From: Draconibacterium halophilum
GTDB lineage: Bacteria > Bacteroidota > Bacteroidia > Bacteroidales > Prolixibacteraceae
Direction of reading: 5' to 3'
Length of the DNA: 64,000 nucleotides
NCBI RefSeq assembly: GCF_010448835.1
Contig: NZ_CP048409.1
Location: 2,550,001 to 2,614,000 of the forward strand
Part shown: in pieces, positions 28,410-36,762 of the stretch
Layout: each line of letters begins with the position of its first letter
How positions within the stretch are numbered: position 1 is the first letter of the stretch
The notes under the pieces: generated by a model
What the model was told of the DNA's origin: nothing
Databases searched by the model: none
What the model saw: only the letters and a program-made list of their open reading frames with translations
Made by a program: the position numbers and the translations under genes

Positions 28410-29864
28410 ATGAAAACTAACTCACAGAAAGTTTCTGTACTGGAAAAAATAGGATACAGCCTTGGCGACCTGGCTGCCAACCTGGTGTTTCAAACCCTGG
28501 TTACTTTCCTGGCGTTTTTCTATACTGATATTTATGGATTACAGAACGAACACGCATCAGTAATTATGTTGACCGTAGGCCTGGTAGCAGCTTTTGCTTT
28601 TAATCCGATTATTGGCGCTTTGGCCGATCGCACACATTCACGCTGGGGAAAATTTCGCCCCTGGATTTTGTTTACAGCCATTCCTTTAGGAGTAATTGCC
28701 TTGCTGGCTTTTACAACGCCCAATTTTACGTACAAAGGAAAACTGATTTACGCAGCCGGAACTTACACCTTGTTGTTGCTGGCTTATGCGGCAAGTAATT
28801 TACCATATTCGGCATTAAGTGGCGTACTTACCGGCGATATGTCGGAGCGAAACAGTTTGTCGTCGTACCGTTTTGCGGCCGTAATGTTTGCCCAATTTTT
28901 TGTACAGGTATTTATGTTGCCCATTATTTTGCATGTGGGCGATGGCGATAAAGCGGCCGGAATAGAATCGGTAATGACCTGGATGGCCATAATTGGCACC
29001 GGACTTTTATTGATTACTTTCCTAACAACAAAAGAGCGTGTAGTTCCCCGTCCTGAACAAACATCAAGCTTAAAAGAAGACCTGGGTGATTTATTCAAAA
29101 ACCGTCCATGGATCATCATGTTAACGCTAACTATTCTGGTTTTTGTTACACTGGCCATGAAAGGCGGTTCGTATGTTTATTATTTCAACAATTACGTTGA
29201 TGAAGCAGCTTTGCAAAGTTTTCTTCAACCCATTCTTGATTCCTTTACCAGTGTTGGAATTAACTTTTTTGATTCGGATATAGCTTCGGCAGGCTTTGGA
29301 TTATTTAATGCCGGAGGAATAATATGCTCGATGATTGGTATTGCTGTTTCCAGTAAACTGGCCAACAAATTCGGAAAGCGCGATGTATTTGGAACAACCT
29401 TGTTCATTGCCACCTTATTTATTGTGTCATTCCTGTTTTATAATCCTGAAGACGTGCGATTAATGTTTTTAGCGCAGGCACTTCATATGTTTTTCTATGG
29501 AGTTACAACCCCAATTCTATGGGCAATGATTGCCGATGTTGCCGACTATTCGGAGTGGGTAAACAACCGCCGCGCCACGGCAATAATTTTCTCGGCAATG
29601 ATGGTAGGATTAAAAGCCGGTCTGGCAATTGGAGGTGCAATTGTTACCTGGATTCTGGGTATCTACGGCTATGTATCGAAAGATGCAGTAGCAGCCGGGC
29701 AGGAACTTGTTCAGCCCGAAACCGTGGCACAGGGAGCAAAAATGCTGGTTAGTATTTATCCTTCGATTCCTTTTTTAATCGGAGTAGCGCTACTTTTCTT
29801 TTACGAAATAAATAAAAAGAAAGAAGTACAGATTCAGGAAGATTTAATACAGCGAAGATTATAA
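28410..29864 (+). CDS. GPH-family (MFS) sugar:cation symporter, xylo-oligosaccharide type
   Basis: This inner-membrane symporter of the glycoside-pentoside-hexuronide family has about 12 hydrophobic segments over 484 residues. The N-terminus VLEKIGYSLGDLAANLVFQ and the loop LADRTHSRWGKFRPW are hallmark GPH sequences, as is IADVADYSEW in the second half. It is 21 bases after the acetylesterase gene, and the GH10 gene follows at 60 bases. It probably brings xylo-oligosaccharides or aldouronic acids into the cytoplasm, where the signal-less GH43 could act on them. The exact substrate cannot be read from the sequence. Confidence 0.88.
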   Translation: MKTNSQKVSVLEKIGYSLGDLAANLVFQTLVTFLAFFYTDIYGLQNEHASVIMLTVGLVAAFAFNPIIGALADRTHSRWGKFRPWILFTAIPLGVIALLAFTTPNFTYKGKLIYAAGTYTLLLLAYAASNLPYSALSGVLTGDMSERNSLSSYRFAAVMFAQFFVQVFMLPIILHVGDGDKAAGIESVMTWMAIIGTGLLLITFLTTKERVVPRPEQTSSLKEDLGDLFKNRPWIIMLTLTILVFVTLAMKGGSYVYYFNNYVDEAALQSFLQPILDSFTSVGINFFDSDIASAGFGLFNAGGIICSMIGIAVSSKLANKFGKRDVFGTTLFIATLFIVSFLFYNPEDVRLMFLAQALHMFFYGVTTPILWAMIADVADYSEWVNNRRATAIIFSAMMVGLKAGLAIGGAIVTWILGIYGYVSKDAVAAGQELVQPETVAQGAKMLVSIYPSIPFLIGVALLFFYEINKKKEVQIQEDLIQRRL

Positions 29865-29924
29865 TAATCTGCAATGATGATTTTTTGATCGAATAAAATA
29901 TTTTAAACCATAAATACCATAAAA

Positions 29925-31076
29925 ATGAAAAAGATTAATGGATTTGTTTTATTTGTTCTACTCGCAGGCATTTTTGCGGCGTGTAATACTGAAACAACAA
30001 CAGAGTCGAAAAAAACAGCAACATTAAAAGAAGCCTTTGCTGATAAATTTTATATTGGCACAGCTTTAAATGAATGGCAGATTACCGGAAGAGATACTGC
30101 CGCAGTTAAGGTGATAAAAAACCAGTTTAGTGCTATTGTTGCCGAAAACTGTATGAAAAGCGGGCCGATTCATCCAAAAGAAGACGAATACAATTTTGAA
30201 CTTCCCGATCAGTTTGTTGAATTTGGAGTTGAAAACAATAAGTTTATAACCGGCCATTGCCTGATCTGGCATTCGCAGGCTCCACGATGGTTTTTTAGCG
30301 ATGATGAAGGAAATGATGTTTCGCGCGAAGTGATGATTCAACGCATGAAAGACCACATTTATACAGTAGTTGGTCGTTACAAAGGTAAAATTAAAGGATG
30401 GGATGTTGTGAATGAGGCCATTATGGAAGATGGCAGCATGCGAAACAGTAAGTTCCTCCAAATTGTTGGTAACGACTTTATAAAGCTGGCTTTTCAATTT
30501 GCGCATGAAGCCGATCCTGATGCAGAATTGTATTACAACGATTATAACGAATGGTATCCGGGAAAACGCGATGCAATTGTTCAGATGGTGCGTGACTTAA
30601 AAGCTGACGGTATTCGTATCGACGGAATTGGTATGCAGGGACACATTGGAATGGATAGCCCTTCGCTCGAAGATTATGAAGCAGCAATTGAAGCATATGC
30701 TAATGAAGGAATGAAAGTAATGGTTACCGAGTTGGATATGTCGATTTTACCAAATAGGCGTCGCGATGTTGGTGCTGATATTGGTACCCGACTTGAGTAC
30801 CAAAAAGAGTTGAATCCTTATACCGACGGTGTTCCTGAAGAGAAAATGACGGAGTGGGACAACAGGATGCTCGATTTCTTCCGTCTGTTCCTAAAGCATT
30901 CTGATTCTGTTACACGTGTAACACTTTGGGGCGTTTCTGATGGAACATCGTGGAAAAATGGCTTCCCAATTCCGGGGCGCACCGATTATCCGCTCTTGTT
31001 CGATCGTAATTATCAACCTAAAAGCATTGTCCCAAAGTTAATAGAAGAAGCTAGTAAAGCAGAAAATATTAATTAG
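29925..31076 (+). CDS. GH10 endo-1,4-beta-xylanase, single-domain lipoprotein
   Basis: This second GH10 xylanase has a lipoprotein signal (GIFAACNTE, Cys near residue 20) and one uninterrupted GH10 barrel of about 350 residues. Motifs: TGHCLIWHSQAP, acid/base Glu164 in WDVVNEAIMEDG, nucleophile Glu269 in VTELDMS and the terminal WGVSDGTSWKNGFP. Its 383 residues are normal and there is no CBM, in contrast with the other GH10 at 17480. The two probably work at different stages, long xylan against oligosaccharides. It follows the symporter gene by 60 bases and is closed by a terminator. Confidence 0.94.
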   Translation: MKKINGFVLFVLLAGIFAACNTETTTESKKTATLKEAFADKFYIGTALNEWQITGRDTAAVKVIKNQFSAIVAENCMKSGPIHPKEDEYNFELPDQFVEFGVENNKFITGHCLIWHSQAPRWFFSDDEGNDVSREVMIQRMKDHIYTVVGRYKGKIKGWDVVNEAIMEDGSMRNSKFLQIVGNDFIKLAFQFAHEADPDAELYYNDYNEWYPGKRDAIVQMVRDLKADGIRIDGIGMQGHIGMDSPSLEDYEAAIEAYANEGMKVMVTELDMSILPNRRRDVGADIGTRLEYQKELNPYTDGVPEEKMTEWDNRMLDFFRLFLKHSDSVTRVTLWGVSDGTSWKNGFPIPGRTDYPLLFDRNYQPKSIVPKLIEEASKAENIN

Positions 31077-31089
31077 TTATTTATTGATG

Positions 31090-31117
31090 TTAGTTAGTTA
31101 GTTAGTTAGTTAGTTAG
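31090..31117 (+). repeat. Tetranucleotide repeat (TTAG)7
   Basis: Seven perfect TTAG units lie just after the GH10 stop and before the terminator. They are non-coding. Slippage could change the copy number between strains. Confidence 0.95.
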
Positions 31118-31121
31118 TATT

Positions 31122-31159
31122 CCGGGGGTTGTGCAGTAGGACAGCTCCCGGATATTTTT
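31122..31159 (+). terminator. Intrinsic terminator after the esterase-GH115-GH10 operon
   Basis: An 11-bp stem (31122-31132 with 31141-31151, CCGGG outer part, two G-T wobbles) with an 8-nt loop is followed by ATATTTTTA. It separates the GH10 gene from the GH43 gene. Confidence 0.75.
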
Positions 31160-31195
31160 AATCTAAATCATTTTGAAAGCAAAAATAATAGTAAG

Positions 31196-32167
31196 ATGAA
31201 GAAAGCTCGATACCTGGTTGAAGACCTTTATACTGCCGATCCGGCAGCACATGTTTTTAATGGGAAAATTTATATCTACCCCTCGCACGATGTGGAATCG
31301 GGAATTCCTGAAAACGACCTGGGCGATCATTTTGATATGCGCGACTACCATGTTTTTTCGATGGACGATATCGACGGAGAAGTTACTGATCATGGAGTAG
31401 CGCTCGCTGTAAAAGACATTCCGTGGTCGGGCCGCCAGTTGTGGGATAGCGACTGTGCTTTTAAAAACGGAAAATACTACCTCTATTTTCCGCTGAAAGA
31501 TAAAACGGATATTTTCCGCATTGGTGTCGCCATCAGCGATAAACCTGAAGGACCATTTGTACCTCAGGAAGCACCAATGAAAGGCAGTTACTCTATCGAT
31601 CCTTGTGTTTTTGAGGATGAAGATGGAAATCATTACATGTATTTTGGTGGTTTATGGGGCGGCCAGTTGCAACGTTACCGCGATAACAAAGCCATTGAAT
31701 GTGGCCAGGAACCTGCCGACGATGAACAGGCACTGCCGGCGCGTGTTGCCAAATTAAGCGACGATATGCTGGAGTTTGGCGAAGAACCAAAAGCATTGGT
31801 TATTTTGGATGAAAACGGCGAGGCGGTTAAAGCCGGCGACCACGGCCGACGTTTTTTCGAAGCCTCGTGGATGCATAAATACAACGGCAAATATTACTTT
31901 TCGTATTCAACCGGAAACACGCACAAATTGTGCTATGCTGTTGGCGACAATCCTTATGGCCCGTTTACCTACCAAGGTGTAATTTTAACGCCGGTTGTGG
32001 GCTGGACAACACACCATTCGATTGTTGAATTTAAAGGAAAATGGTACCTGTTTCATCACGACTGTGTTCCTTCAAAAGGAAAAACCTGGCTACGTAGCAT
32101 GAAAGTTGTTGAACTGGAATACGATGCTAATGGAAAAATAATTACCATCGAAGGAACAGCAGAATAA
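31196..32167 (+). CDS. GH43 beta-xylosidase/alpha-L-arabinofuranosidase, cytoplasmic
   Basis: This inverting five-bladed propeller glycosidase of 323 residues has no signal peptide, so it should act on imported oligosaccharides. The family residues are visible: the base Asp near the N-terminus in YTADPAAHVFNG, the pKa-modulating Asp in SYSIDPCVFEDEDG and the acid Glu in FFEASWMHKYNGKYYFSYS. The subgroup resembles GH43_1, whose members are xylosidases or arabinofuranosidases. It starts a new transcription unit after the terminator at 31122 and runs with the SDR (18 bases later) and uxuA. This is the intracellular finishing step between the symporter and pentose metabolism. Confidence 0.9.
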   Translation: MKKARYLVEDLYTADPAAHVFNGKIYIYPSHDVESGIPENDLGDHFDMRDYHVFSMDDIDGEVTDHGVALAVKDIPWSGRQLWDSDCAFKNGKYYLYFPLKDKTDIFRIGVAISDKPEGPFVPQEAPMKGSYSIDPCVFEDEDGNHYMYFGGLWGGQLQRYRDNKAIECGQEPADDEQALPARVAKLSDDMLEFGEEPKALVILDENGEAVKAGDHGRRFFEASWMHKYNGKYYFSYSTGNTHKLCYAVGDNPYGPFTYQGVILTPVVGWTTHHSIVEFKGKWYLFHHDCVPSKGKTWLRSMKVVELEYDANGKIITIEGTAE

Positions 32168-32185
32168 ATTTAATTAGAAAAGAAA

Positions 32186-32992
32186 ATGTTTAGTTTAAAA
32201 GACAAGGTTGCTATTGTAACTGGCGGAGGGGGAGTTTTGGGGGGAAGTATTGCCCGCAGTTTAATTGAAGCAGGTGTAAAAGTGGCCATTCTTGATATTC
32301 GCGAAGATAATGTAAATAGCAGGGTTGAGGAACTTCAACAGGTTGGAGGCGAGGCTGTTGGTTTTGTATCTAGTGTGCTCGACATTGATGACCTAAAGAA
32401 AACAAGGGAGTTACTTCTTGCGAAATGGGGAAAGATTGATATTCTGATTAATGCAGCTGGAGGAAATATGCCCGGAGCTACCTTAACCGAACAACAAACG
32501 GTGTTCGATATGAAAATTGATGACTTTCAGAAAGTAACCGACCTGAACCTAAATGGGACTGTTTTTCCAAGTCTTGTTTTTGGTGAAGCCATGTCGAATG
32601 TGGGAGAAGGAAGCATCATCACCATTTCATCAATGGCTACCTATTCGGCTATTTCGCGTGTTCTGGGTTATTCGGTGTCAAAAACCGGCATCAATATTTT
32701 TACACAGTGGATGGCCATGGAAATGGCCACAAAATTCAGTGAAAAAATACGGGTAAATTCTATTGCTCCGGGCTTTTTTATTGGCGACCAGAACCGAAAT
32801 GTTTTGATCAATCCTGACGGATCGTACACCGAGCGAAGTAAAAAAGTAATTGCACGCACACCGATGGGACGCTTTGGCGATATAAAAGAATTGAACGGTG
32901 CGGTGCAGTTTTTATGCTCCGAGGCCGCATCATTTATTACCGGTGTAATTCTACCCGTAGATGGCGGTTTTAGTTCGTTTAGCGGCGTGTAA
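32186..32992 (+). CDS. SDR-family oxidoreductase, probable D-mannonate oxidoreductase (fructuronate reductase)
   Basis: This short-chain dehydrogenase of 268 residues has the NAD(P) motif TGGGGVLGGSIA near residue 12, the NAAGG motif, the catalytic Ser-Tyr-Lys set (ISSMATYSA, then GYSVSKTG) and the terminal ITGVILPVDGGFSSFSGV. In Firmicutes and Bacteroidota, SDRs of this kind beside uxuA reduce D-fructuronate to D-mannonate. Here it lies 110 bases before mannonate dehydratase, directly downstream of the glucuronoxylan enzymes, so the same role is likely. This is based on context. As an isolated sequence it would only be called an SDR. Confidence 0.8.
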   Translation: MFSLKDKVAIVTGGGGVLGGSIARSLIEAGVKVAILDIREDNVNSRVEELQQVGGEAVGFVSSVLDIDDLKKTRELLLAKWGKIDILINAAGGNMPGATLTEQQTVFDMKIDDFQKVTDLNLNGTVFPSLVFGEAMSNVGEGSIITISSMATYSAISRVLGYSVSKTGINIFTQWMAMEMATKFSEKIRVNSIAPGFFIGDQNRNVLINPDGSYTERSKKVIARTPMGRFGDIKELNGAVQFLCSEAASFITGVILPVDGGFSSFSGV

Positions 32993-33102
32993 AAATGAAC
33001 CTGACAATACTTAAATTTGTATTAGAAATAGAGAAAAAAAGCGGTGTGCCTGATTTTGGCATTACTACTTTTTTTATACAAAAGTTGGTAAACGAATAGA
33101 AA

Positions 33103-34317
33103 ATGGCTTTAGAAAAAACGTGGCGTTGGTTTGGCGAGAAAGACCTGGTAACGCTTGATGGTTTGCAACAAATAGGAGTGGAAGGAGTGGTTACAGCCCT
33201 ACACCACATTCCAAATGGTGAGGTGTGGCCGGTTGACGAGATAATGAAGGTAAAAACAGCCATCGAAAAACGAGGTATGCGTTGGAGCGTAGTGGAAAGC
33301 CTTCCGGTTTCAGAGGGGATAAAAATCTGTTCGACCGACCGCGAACGTTTAATTACCAATTACCAACAATCGGTGCGAAACCTTGGCGAATGTGGCATCG
33401 ACACCATTTGCTACAATTTTATGCCTGTTTTAGACTGGGCACGAACCGATCTGCATTTCAAGCTAAAGAATGGCGGGGAATCGATGTATTTTGATTTTCC
33501 AACTTTTGTGGCTTTCGATGTTTTTATCTTAAAACGCCCGGGCGCAAAAAGTGATTATCCGGCAGAGATCGTTAAAAAAGCCCAGGAGGTTTTTGAAAAG
33601 ATGACGGAACAGGAAGCCGATGAACTGGCCTACAATATTATTGTCGTTACGCAAGGTTTTATTGATGGTGTGATTGATGGCTCAGTGTCAGATCCAAAAG
33701 ACCTTTTTCTAGAGTTTATCCACCGTTACAAAAACATCGGGAAAGATCAACTACGCAACAATTTAAAAGCTTTTCTTGATGATGTTATTCCGGTTGCTGA
33801 AGAAGCCGGTGTAAAATTGGCTATTCATCCCGATGATCCGCCATTTCCGGTTTTGGGATTACCACGAATTATTGGTCAGCTAGAAGATTATGAGTGGCTT
33901 TTTCAGGCAAATACTTCGCCAAATAACGGCGTAACATTTTGTGCAGGTTCGTTATCAGCAAGAAAAGAAAACAATTTGCTTGAGGTGATTGAAAAAACCC
34001 GCGATCGCATTCATTTTGTGCACTTACGAAATACCCTTTTACTTGAGGATGGTAGTTTTTACGAATCGGGGCATTTGTCCGGAACCCAAAATATGCCCAA
34101 AATTATGCTTGCTTTACTTCAGGAACAGAAACGCAGGATAAAAATGGGAAGAGCGGATGTGAAAATGCCAGTTCGTCCTGATCATGGTATTAAAATTATA
34201 GATGATTATAAAGCCTCCTATAACCCCGGATATCCTTTAATCGGACGGCTGAAAGGACTTGCTGAATTGGATGGATTAATGAGTGGAATTGATTTTATGC
34301 TTACTTCGAATGAATAA
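33103..34317 (+). CDS. uxuA: Mannonate dehydratase UxuA
   Basis: This enzyme dehydrates D-mannonate to 2-keto-3-deoxy-D-gluconate, the last common step of glucuronate breakdown before KDG kinase. The 404-residue protein has the UxuA signatures: LEKTWRWFGEKD, VTALHHIPNGEVW, TICYNFMPVLDWARTDL, KLAIHPDDPPFP (metal-binding His), HFVHLRNT and PVRPDHG. It is full length. It ends the GH43-SDR-uxuA unit. Glucuronate isomerase (uxaC) and the KDG kinase and aldolase are not in the window. Confidence 0.95.
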   Translation: MALEKTWRWFGEKDLVTLDGLQQIGVEGVVTALHHIPNGEVWPVDEIMKVKTAIEKRGMRWSVVESLPVSEGIKICSTDRERLITNYQQSVRNLGECGIDTICYNFMPVLDWARTDLHFKLKNGGESMYFDFPTFVAFDVFILKRPGAKSDYPAEIVKKAQEVFEKMTEQEADELAYNIIVVTQGFIDGVIDGSVSDPKDLFLEFIHRYKNIGKDQLRNNLKAFLDDVIPVAEEAGVKLAIHPDDPPFPVLGLPRIIGQLEDYEWLFQANTSPNNGVTFCAGSLSARKENNLLEVIEKTRDRIHFVHLRNTLLLEDGSFYESGHLSGTQNMPKIMLALLQEQKRRIKMGRADVKMPVRPDHGIKIIDDYKASYNPGYPLIGRLKGLAELDGLMSGIDFMLTSNE

Positions 34318-34503
34318 AACTGTGGTGTTACTGCTGAAAAGTATGATACGGGAATGAATAGTAGTTGTGCCATCTTTAATTTGATGCTTGCGAGTTTCTA
34401 AATGAATTCTAAAGGTGTTCATTTTCTTAAAAAGTTTTGCTGTTGTTTAGTTCGGGCTCACATTAACAACGAAATGGAATGGTATACTTTGACATCATTA
34501 AAA

Positions 34504-34806
34504 ATGAAAATTCTGCAATCATTTTATTTAAAGGATTTATTTAATTTCTATTTTTATCTTAGTTGGTGATACTAAGGGAAATGCATGGTCTGAAATAGCA
34601 CTGATTATAAAAGACGTTGGAATTCGTCAAATAGAAATATACCTATACGGTAAATGATTATTTACGATATTACATACCAATCATTACTGTAATCACAATA
34701 AGGCGATGACTCAGTTAGTGAGGAAACATTTGTATTCTGTTTTCAGATAAAAGGTGACAAAGCTCCTGCAAATGAAAAAATGACAGTAGATGGAGCGGAA
34801 TTATGA
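34504..34806 (+). pseudogene. Decayed L-rhamnose/L-fucose mutarotase (RhaM/DUF718-like)
   Basis: Pieces of one mutarotase of about 104 residues can be read in order but in different frames. They are an N-terminal MK...SFYLKDLF from 34504, AWSEIALIIKDVGIRQIEIYLYGK from 34580 ending in TGA at 34655, LFTIL just after that stop, and a C-terminal FQIKGDKAPANEKMTVDGAEL ending in TGA at 34804. They match the family pattern (LDLKDD, VWPEIxxxIKDxGI, MEIYxxGNRLFMI, FQxxLPxAKxGEKWVLMExIFEL). At least two frame changes and one stop make this true decay rather than a single sequencing slip. It sits directly upstream of sugar-oxidising genes that commonly travel with such a mutarotase. The assignment is by eye and should be aligned. 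Confidence 0.6.
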
Positions 34807-34864
34807 TCTGGATCATAGTATCGAATATAATAGCATTGATGATTCAATTAAAGAAGACACACAA

Positions 34865-35908
34865 ATGAGTAGGATGCGATCATTGGGAAATACAGGATTA
34901 TTCTGTCCACAAATAATTTACGGAACCAGTTATCTGGGAAATCTTTACCGTGAACTCTCGGAAGTTGAAAAGCTAAGCCTCATGCAGGAATGGTTTAATG
35001 TAGCTGATGGGAAAGTAATGATAGACAGTGCCGGGAAATACGGTGCCGGCCTTGCATTGGAAGTTATTGGACAAGGGCTGGAAAAACTTTGTATTGATCC
35101 CTCTCAGGTTACAATAAGCAATAAGTTGGGTTGGTATCGTGTGCCGCTATCAAGTCCTGAGCCAACATTTGAGCCGGGAGCCTGGGCAAACCTAAAATAC
35201 GATGCTGTCCAAAAGATCAGTTATAATGGAATTTTGGAATGCTGGCAACAGGGTTGTGAATTGTTGGGTGGAAAATATAAGCCCGAAATCGTTTCTGTTC
35301 ACGACCCCGATGAATATTTAATGGCTGCAACCGACGATAAAGACCGGCAAAAACGTATGGACGAAATTTTAGGTGCTTATAAAGCTTTATTCAAACTAAA
35401 GGAGAAAGGCGAAGTAAAAGCGGTTGGTATTGGCTCAAAAGACTGGTTGATTATAAAAGAATTGTACGAAAAGATGAAATTCGATTGGGTGATGTTTGCT
35501 AATAAATTTACCGTTTATCATCATCCAAAGGCCATTGTTGATTTTATTGTTCAACTTGAAAAGGATGGAGTTGGTATTATCAACTCGGCGATATTTAACG
35601 CAGGGTTTTTAACCGGCGGCAAATATTTTGATTATAGGGTTGTCGACTCGGAAAATCCAGCAGATCGACATTTGTTTGCCTGGCGCGAAAAGTTTTTTGC
35701 AGTCTGTAAGAAACACAATGTTTCTCCAGGTGATGCCTGTTTAAAGTTTGCGCTCTCGGCACCACAGATTACTGCGATTGCGATAAATCCCAGCAAACCT
35801 CACCGTATGGCACATAATAAAACGGTTTTGAATCAGGAATTTCCAGAAGCATTTTGGGCTAATCTAAAAAGTGAAAAGATTATTGAAGTTGAATATCCTT
35901 ATTTATAA
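34865..35908 (+). CDS. Aldo/keto reductase, L-fucose/D-threo-aldose 1-dehydrogenase-like
   Basis: This NAD(P)-dependent aldo/keto reductase probably oxidises a deoxysugar such as L-fucose to its lactone. The catalytic set is visible: Asp and Tyr in MIDSAGKYGAG, Lys in ISNKLGWY and His in VSVHDPDEY. The C-terminal cofactor region contains AIAINPSKPHRMAHN. I take the start at 34865 (MSRMRSLGNTG), which gives 347 residues and lines up with the family. The longer frame from 34790 overlaps the end of the mutarotase remnant and adds 25 unlikely residues. It is followed 11 bases later by a lactonase-type amidohydrolase, which supports an oxidation-then-lactonase sequence. The substrate is inferred. 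Confidence 0.8.
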   Translation: MSRMRSLGNTGLFCPQIIYGTSYLGNLYRELSEVEKLSLMQEWFNVADGKVMIDSAGKYGAGLALEVIGQGLEKLCIDPSQVTISNKLGWYRVPLSSPEPTFEPGAWANLKYDAVQKISYNGILECWQQGCELLGGKYKPEIVSVHDPDEYLMAATDDKDRQKRMDEILGAYKALFKLKEKGEVKAVGIGSKDWLIIKELYEKMKFDWVMFANKFTVYHHPKAIVDFIVQLEKDGVGIINSAIFNAGFLTGGKYFDYRVVDSENPADRHLFAWREKFFAVCKKHNVSPGDACLKFALSAPQITAIAINPSKPHRMAHNKTVLNQEFPEAFWANLKSEKIIEVEYPYL

Positions 35909-35919
35909 AATCGAAGATA

Positions 35920-36747
35920 ATGATTATTGATACACATCATCATTTGTGGAATTACAATCCGGTTGAATTTAATTGGATTGATGATGAAATGGCAACCATC
36001 AGAAAGTCTTTTTTACCTTTCGATTTGCAATCTATCCTAACAAAAACTGAAGTAGAAGGCCTAATTACAGTTCAAGCACGTCAATCGCTTGAGGAAACCG
36101 ATTGGCTTCTAAACTTGGCTTCTGAAAATGACTTTATGAAAGGTGTGGTGGGCTGGTTGCCTCTGGCAGACAAAAACATTAAACAGATTTTAGAAGAATA
36201 TAAAAGCAATCAGTGGTTGAAAGGTGTTCGGCACGTGGTTCAGGGAGAACTTGATCCCGAATTCATTTTAAGGAAAGATTTTAATTGTGGAATTTCACTA
36301 TTAAAAGACTACAATCTGGTTTATGATATTCTTGTTTTTGAACACCAACTGCCCAATACGATACATTTTGTTGATCAGCATCCCGAACAGCAGTTTGTCG
36401 TAGATCATATTGCGAAGCCCAAAATTAAAATAAACGAATTGGAACCCTGGGCAAAAAACATAAAAGAGTTGGCAAAACGCGAAAACGTTTCGTGTAAAAT
36501 AAGCGGAATGGTTACCGAGGCTGACTACAAACTATGGACAGAAGAACAACTCACCCCGTATTTAGAAACAGTTTTTGAGGTTTTTGGCCCGTCTCGGCTG
36601 ATGTTTGGTTCCGACTGGCCAGTATGCCTGGTAGCCACAAGCTATTCCAACTGGATTTTTTTGGTTAAAAAATCTATTTCAAAGTTTACGATAGACGAAC
36701 AGGATTTAATCCTGTATGAAAATGCACAAAGGATATACAATATTTAA
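35920..36747 (+). CDS. Amidohydrolase-2 family, L-fuconolactonase-like
   Basis: This metal-dependent hydrolase of 275 residues (COG3618 type) opens with the metal motif MIIDTHHHLWN and ends its barrel with the conserved Asp in LMFGSDWPVC. Other family marks are VVDHIAKPKI and CKISGMVTEAD. Members hydrolyse sugar lactones such as L-fuconolactone or L-rhamnono-lactone. It lies between an aldose dehydrogenase and a zinc dehydrogenase with gaps of 11 and 15 bases, which fits hydrolysis of the lactone made by the preceding enzyme. No signal peptide is visible, so it acts in the cytoplasm. Confidence 0.85.
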   Translation: MIIDTHHHLWNYNPVEFNWIDDEMATIRKSFLPFDLQSILTKTEVEGLITVQARQSLEETDWLLNLASENDFMKGVVGWLPLADKNIKQILEEYKSNQWLKGVRHVVQGELDPEFILRKDFNCGISLLKDYNLVYDILVFEHQLPNTIHFVDQHPEQQFVVDHIAKPKIKINELEPWAKNIKELAKRENVSCKISGMVTEADYKLWTEEQLTPYLETVFEVFGPSRLMFGSDWPVCLVATSYSNWIFLVKKSISKFTIDEQDLILYENAQRIYNI

Positions 36748-36762
36748 TTTTTGTACAAATAA

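Noticed and set aside
34790..34864. N-terminal extension of the aldo/keto reductase
   Set aside because: The extra 25 residues overlap the mutarotase relic and do not fit the family start. The ATG at 34865 does.
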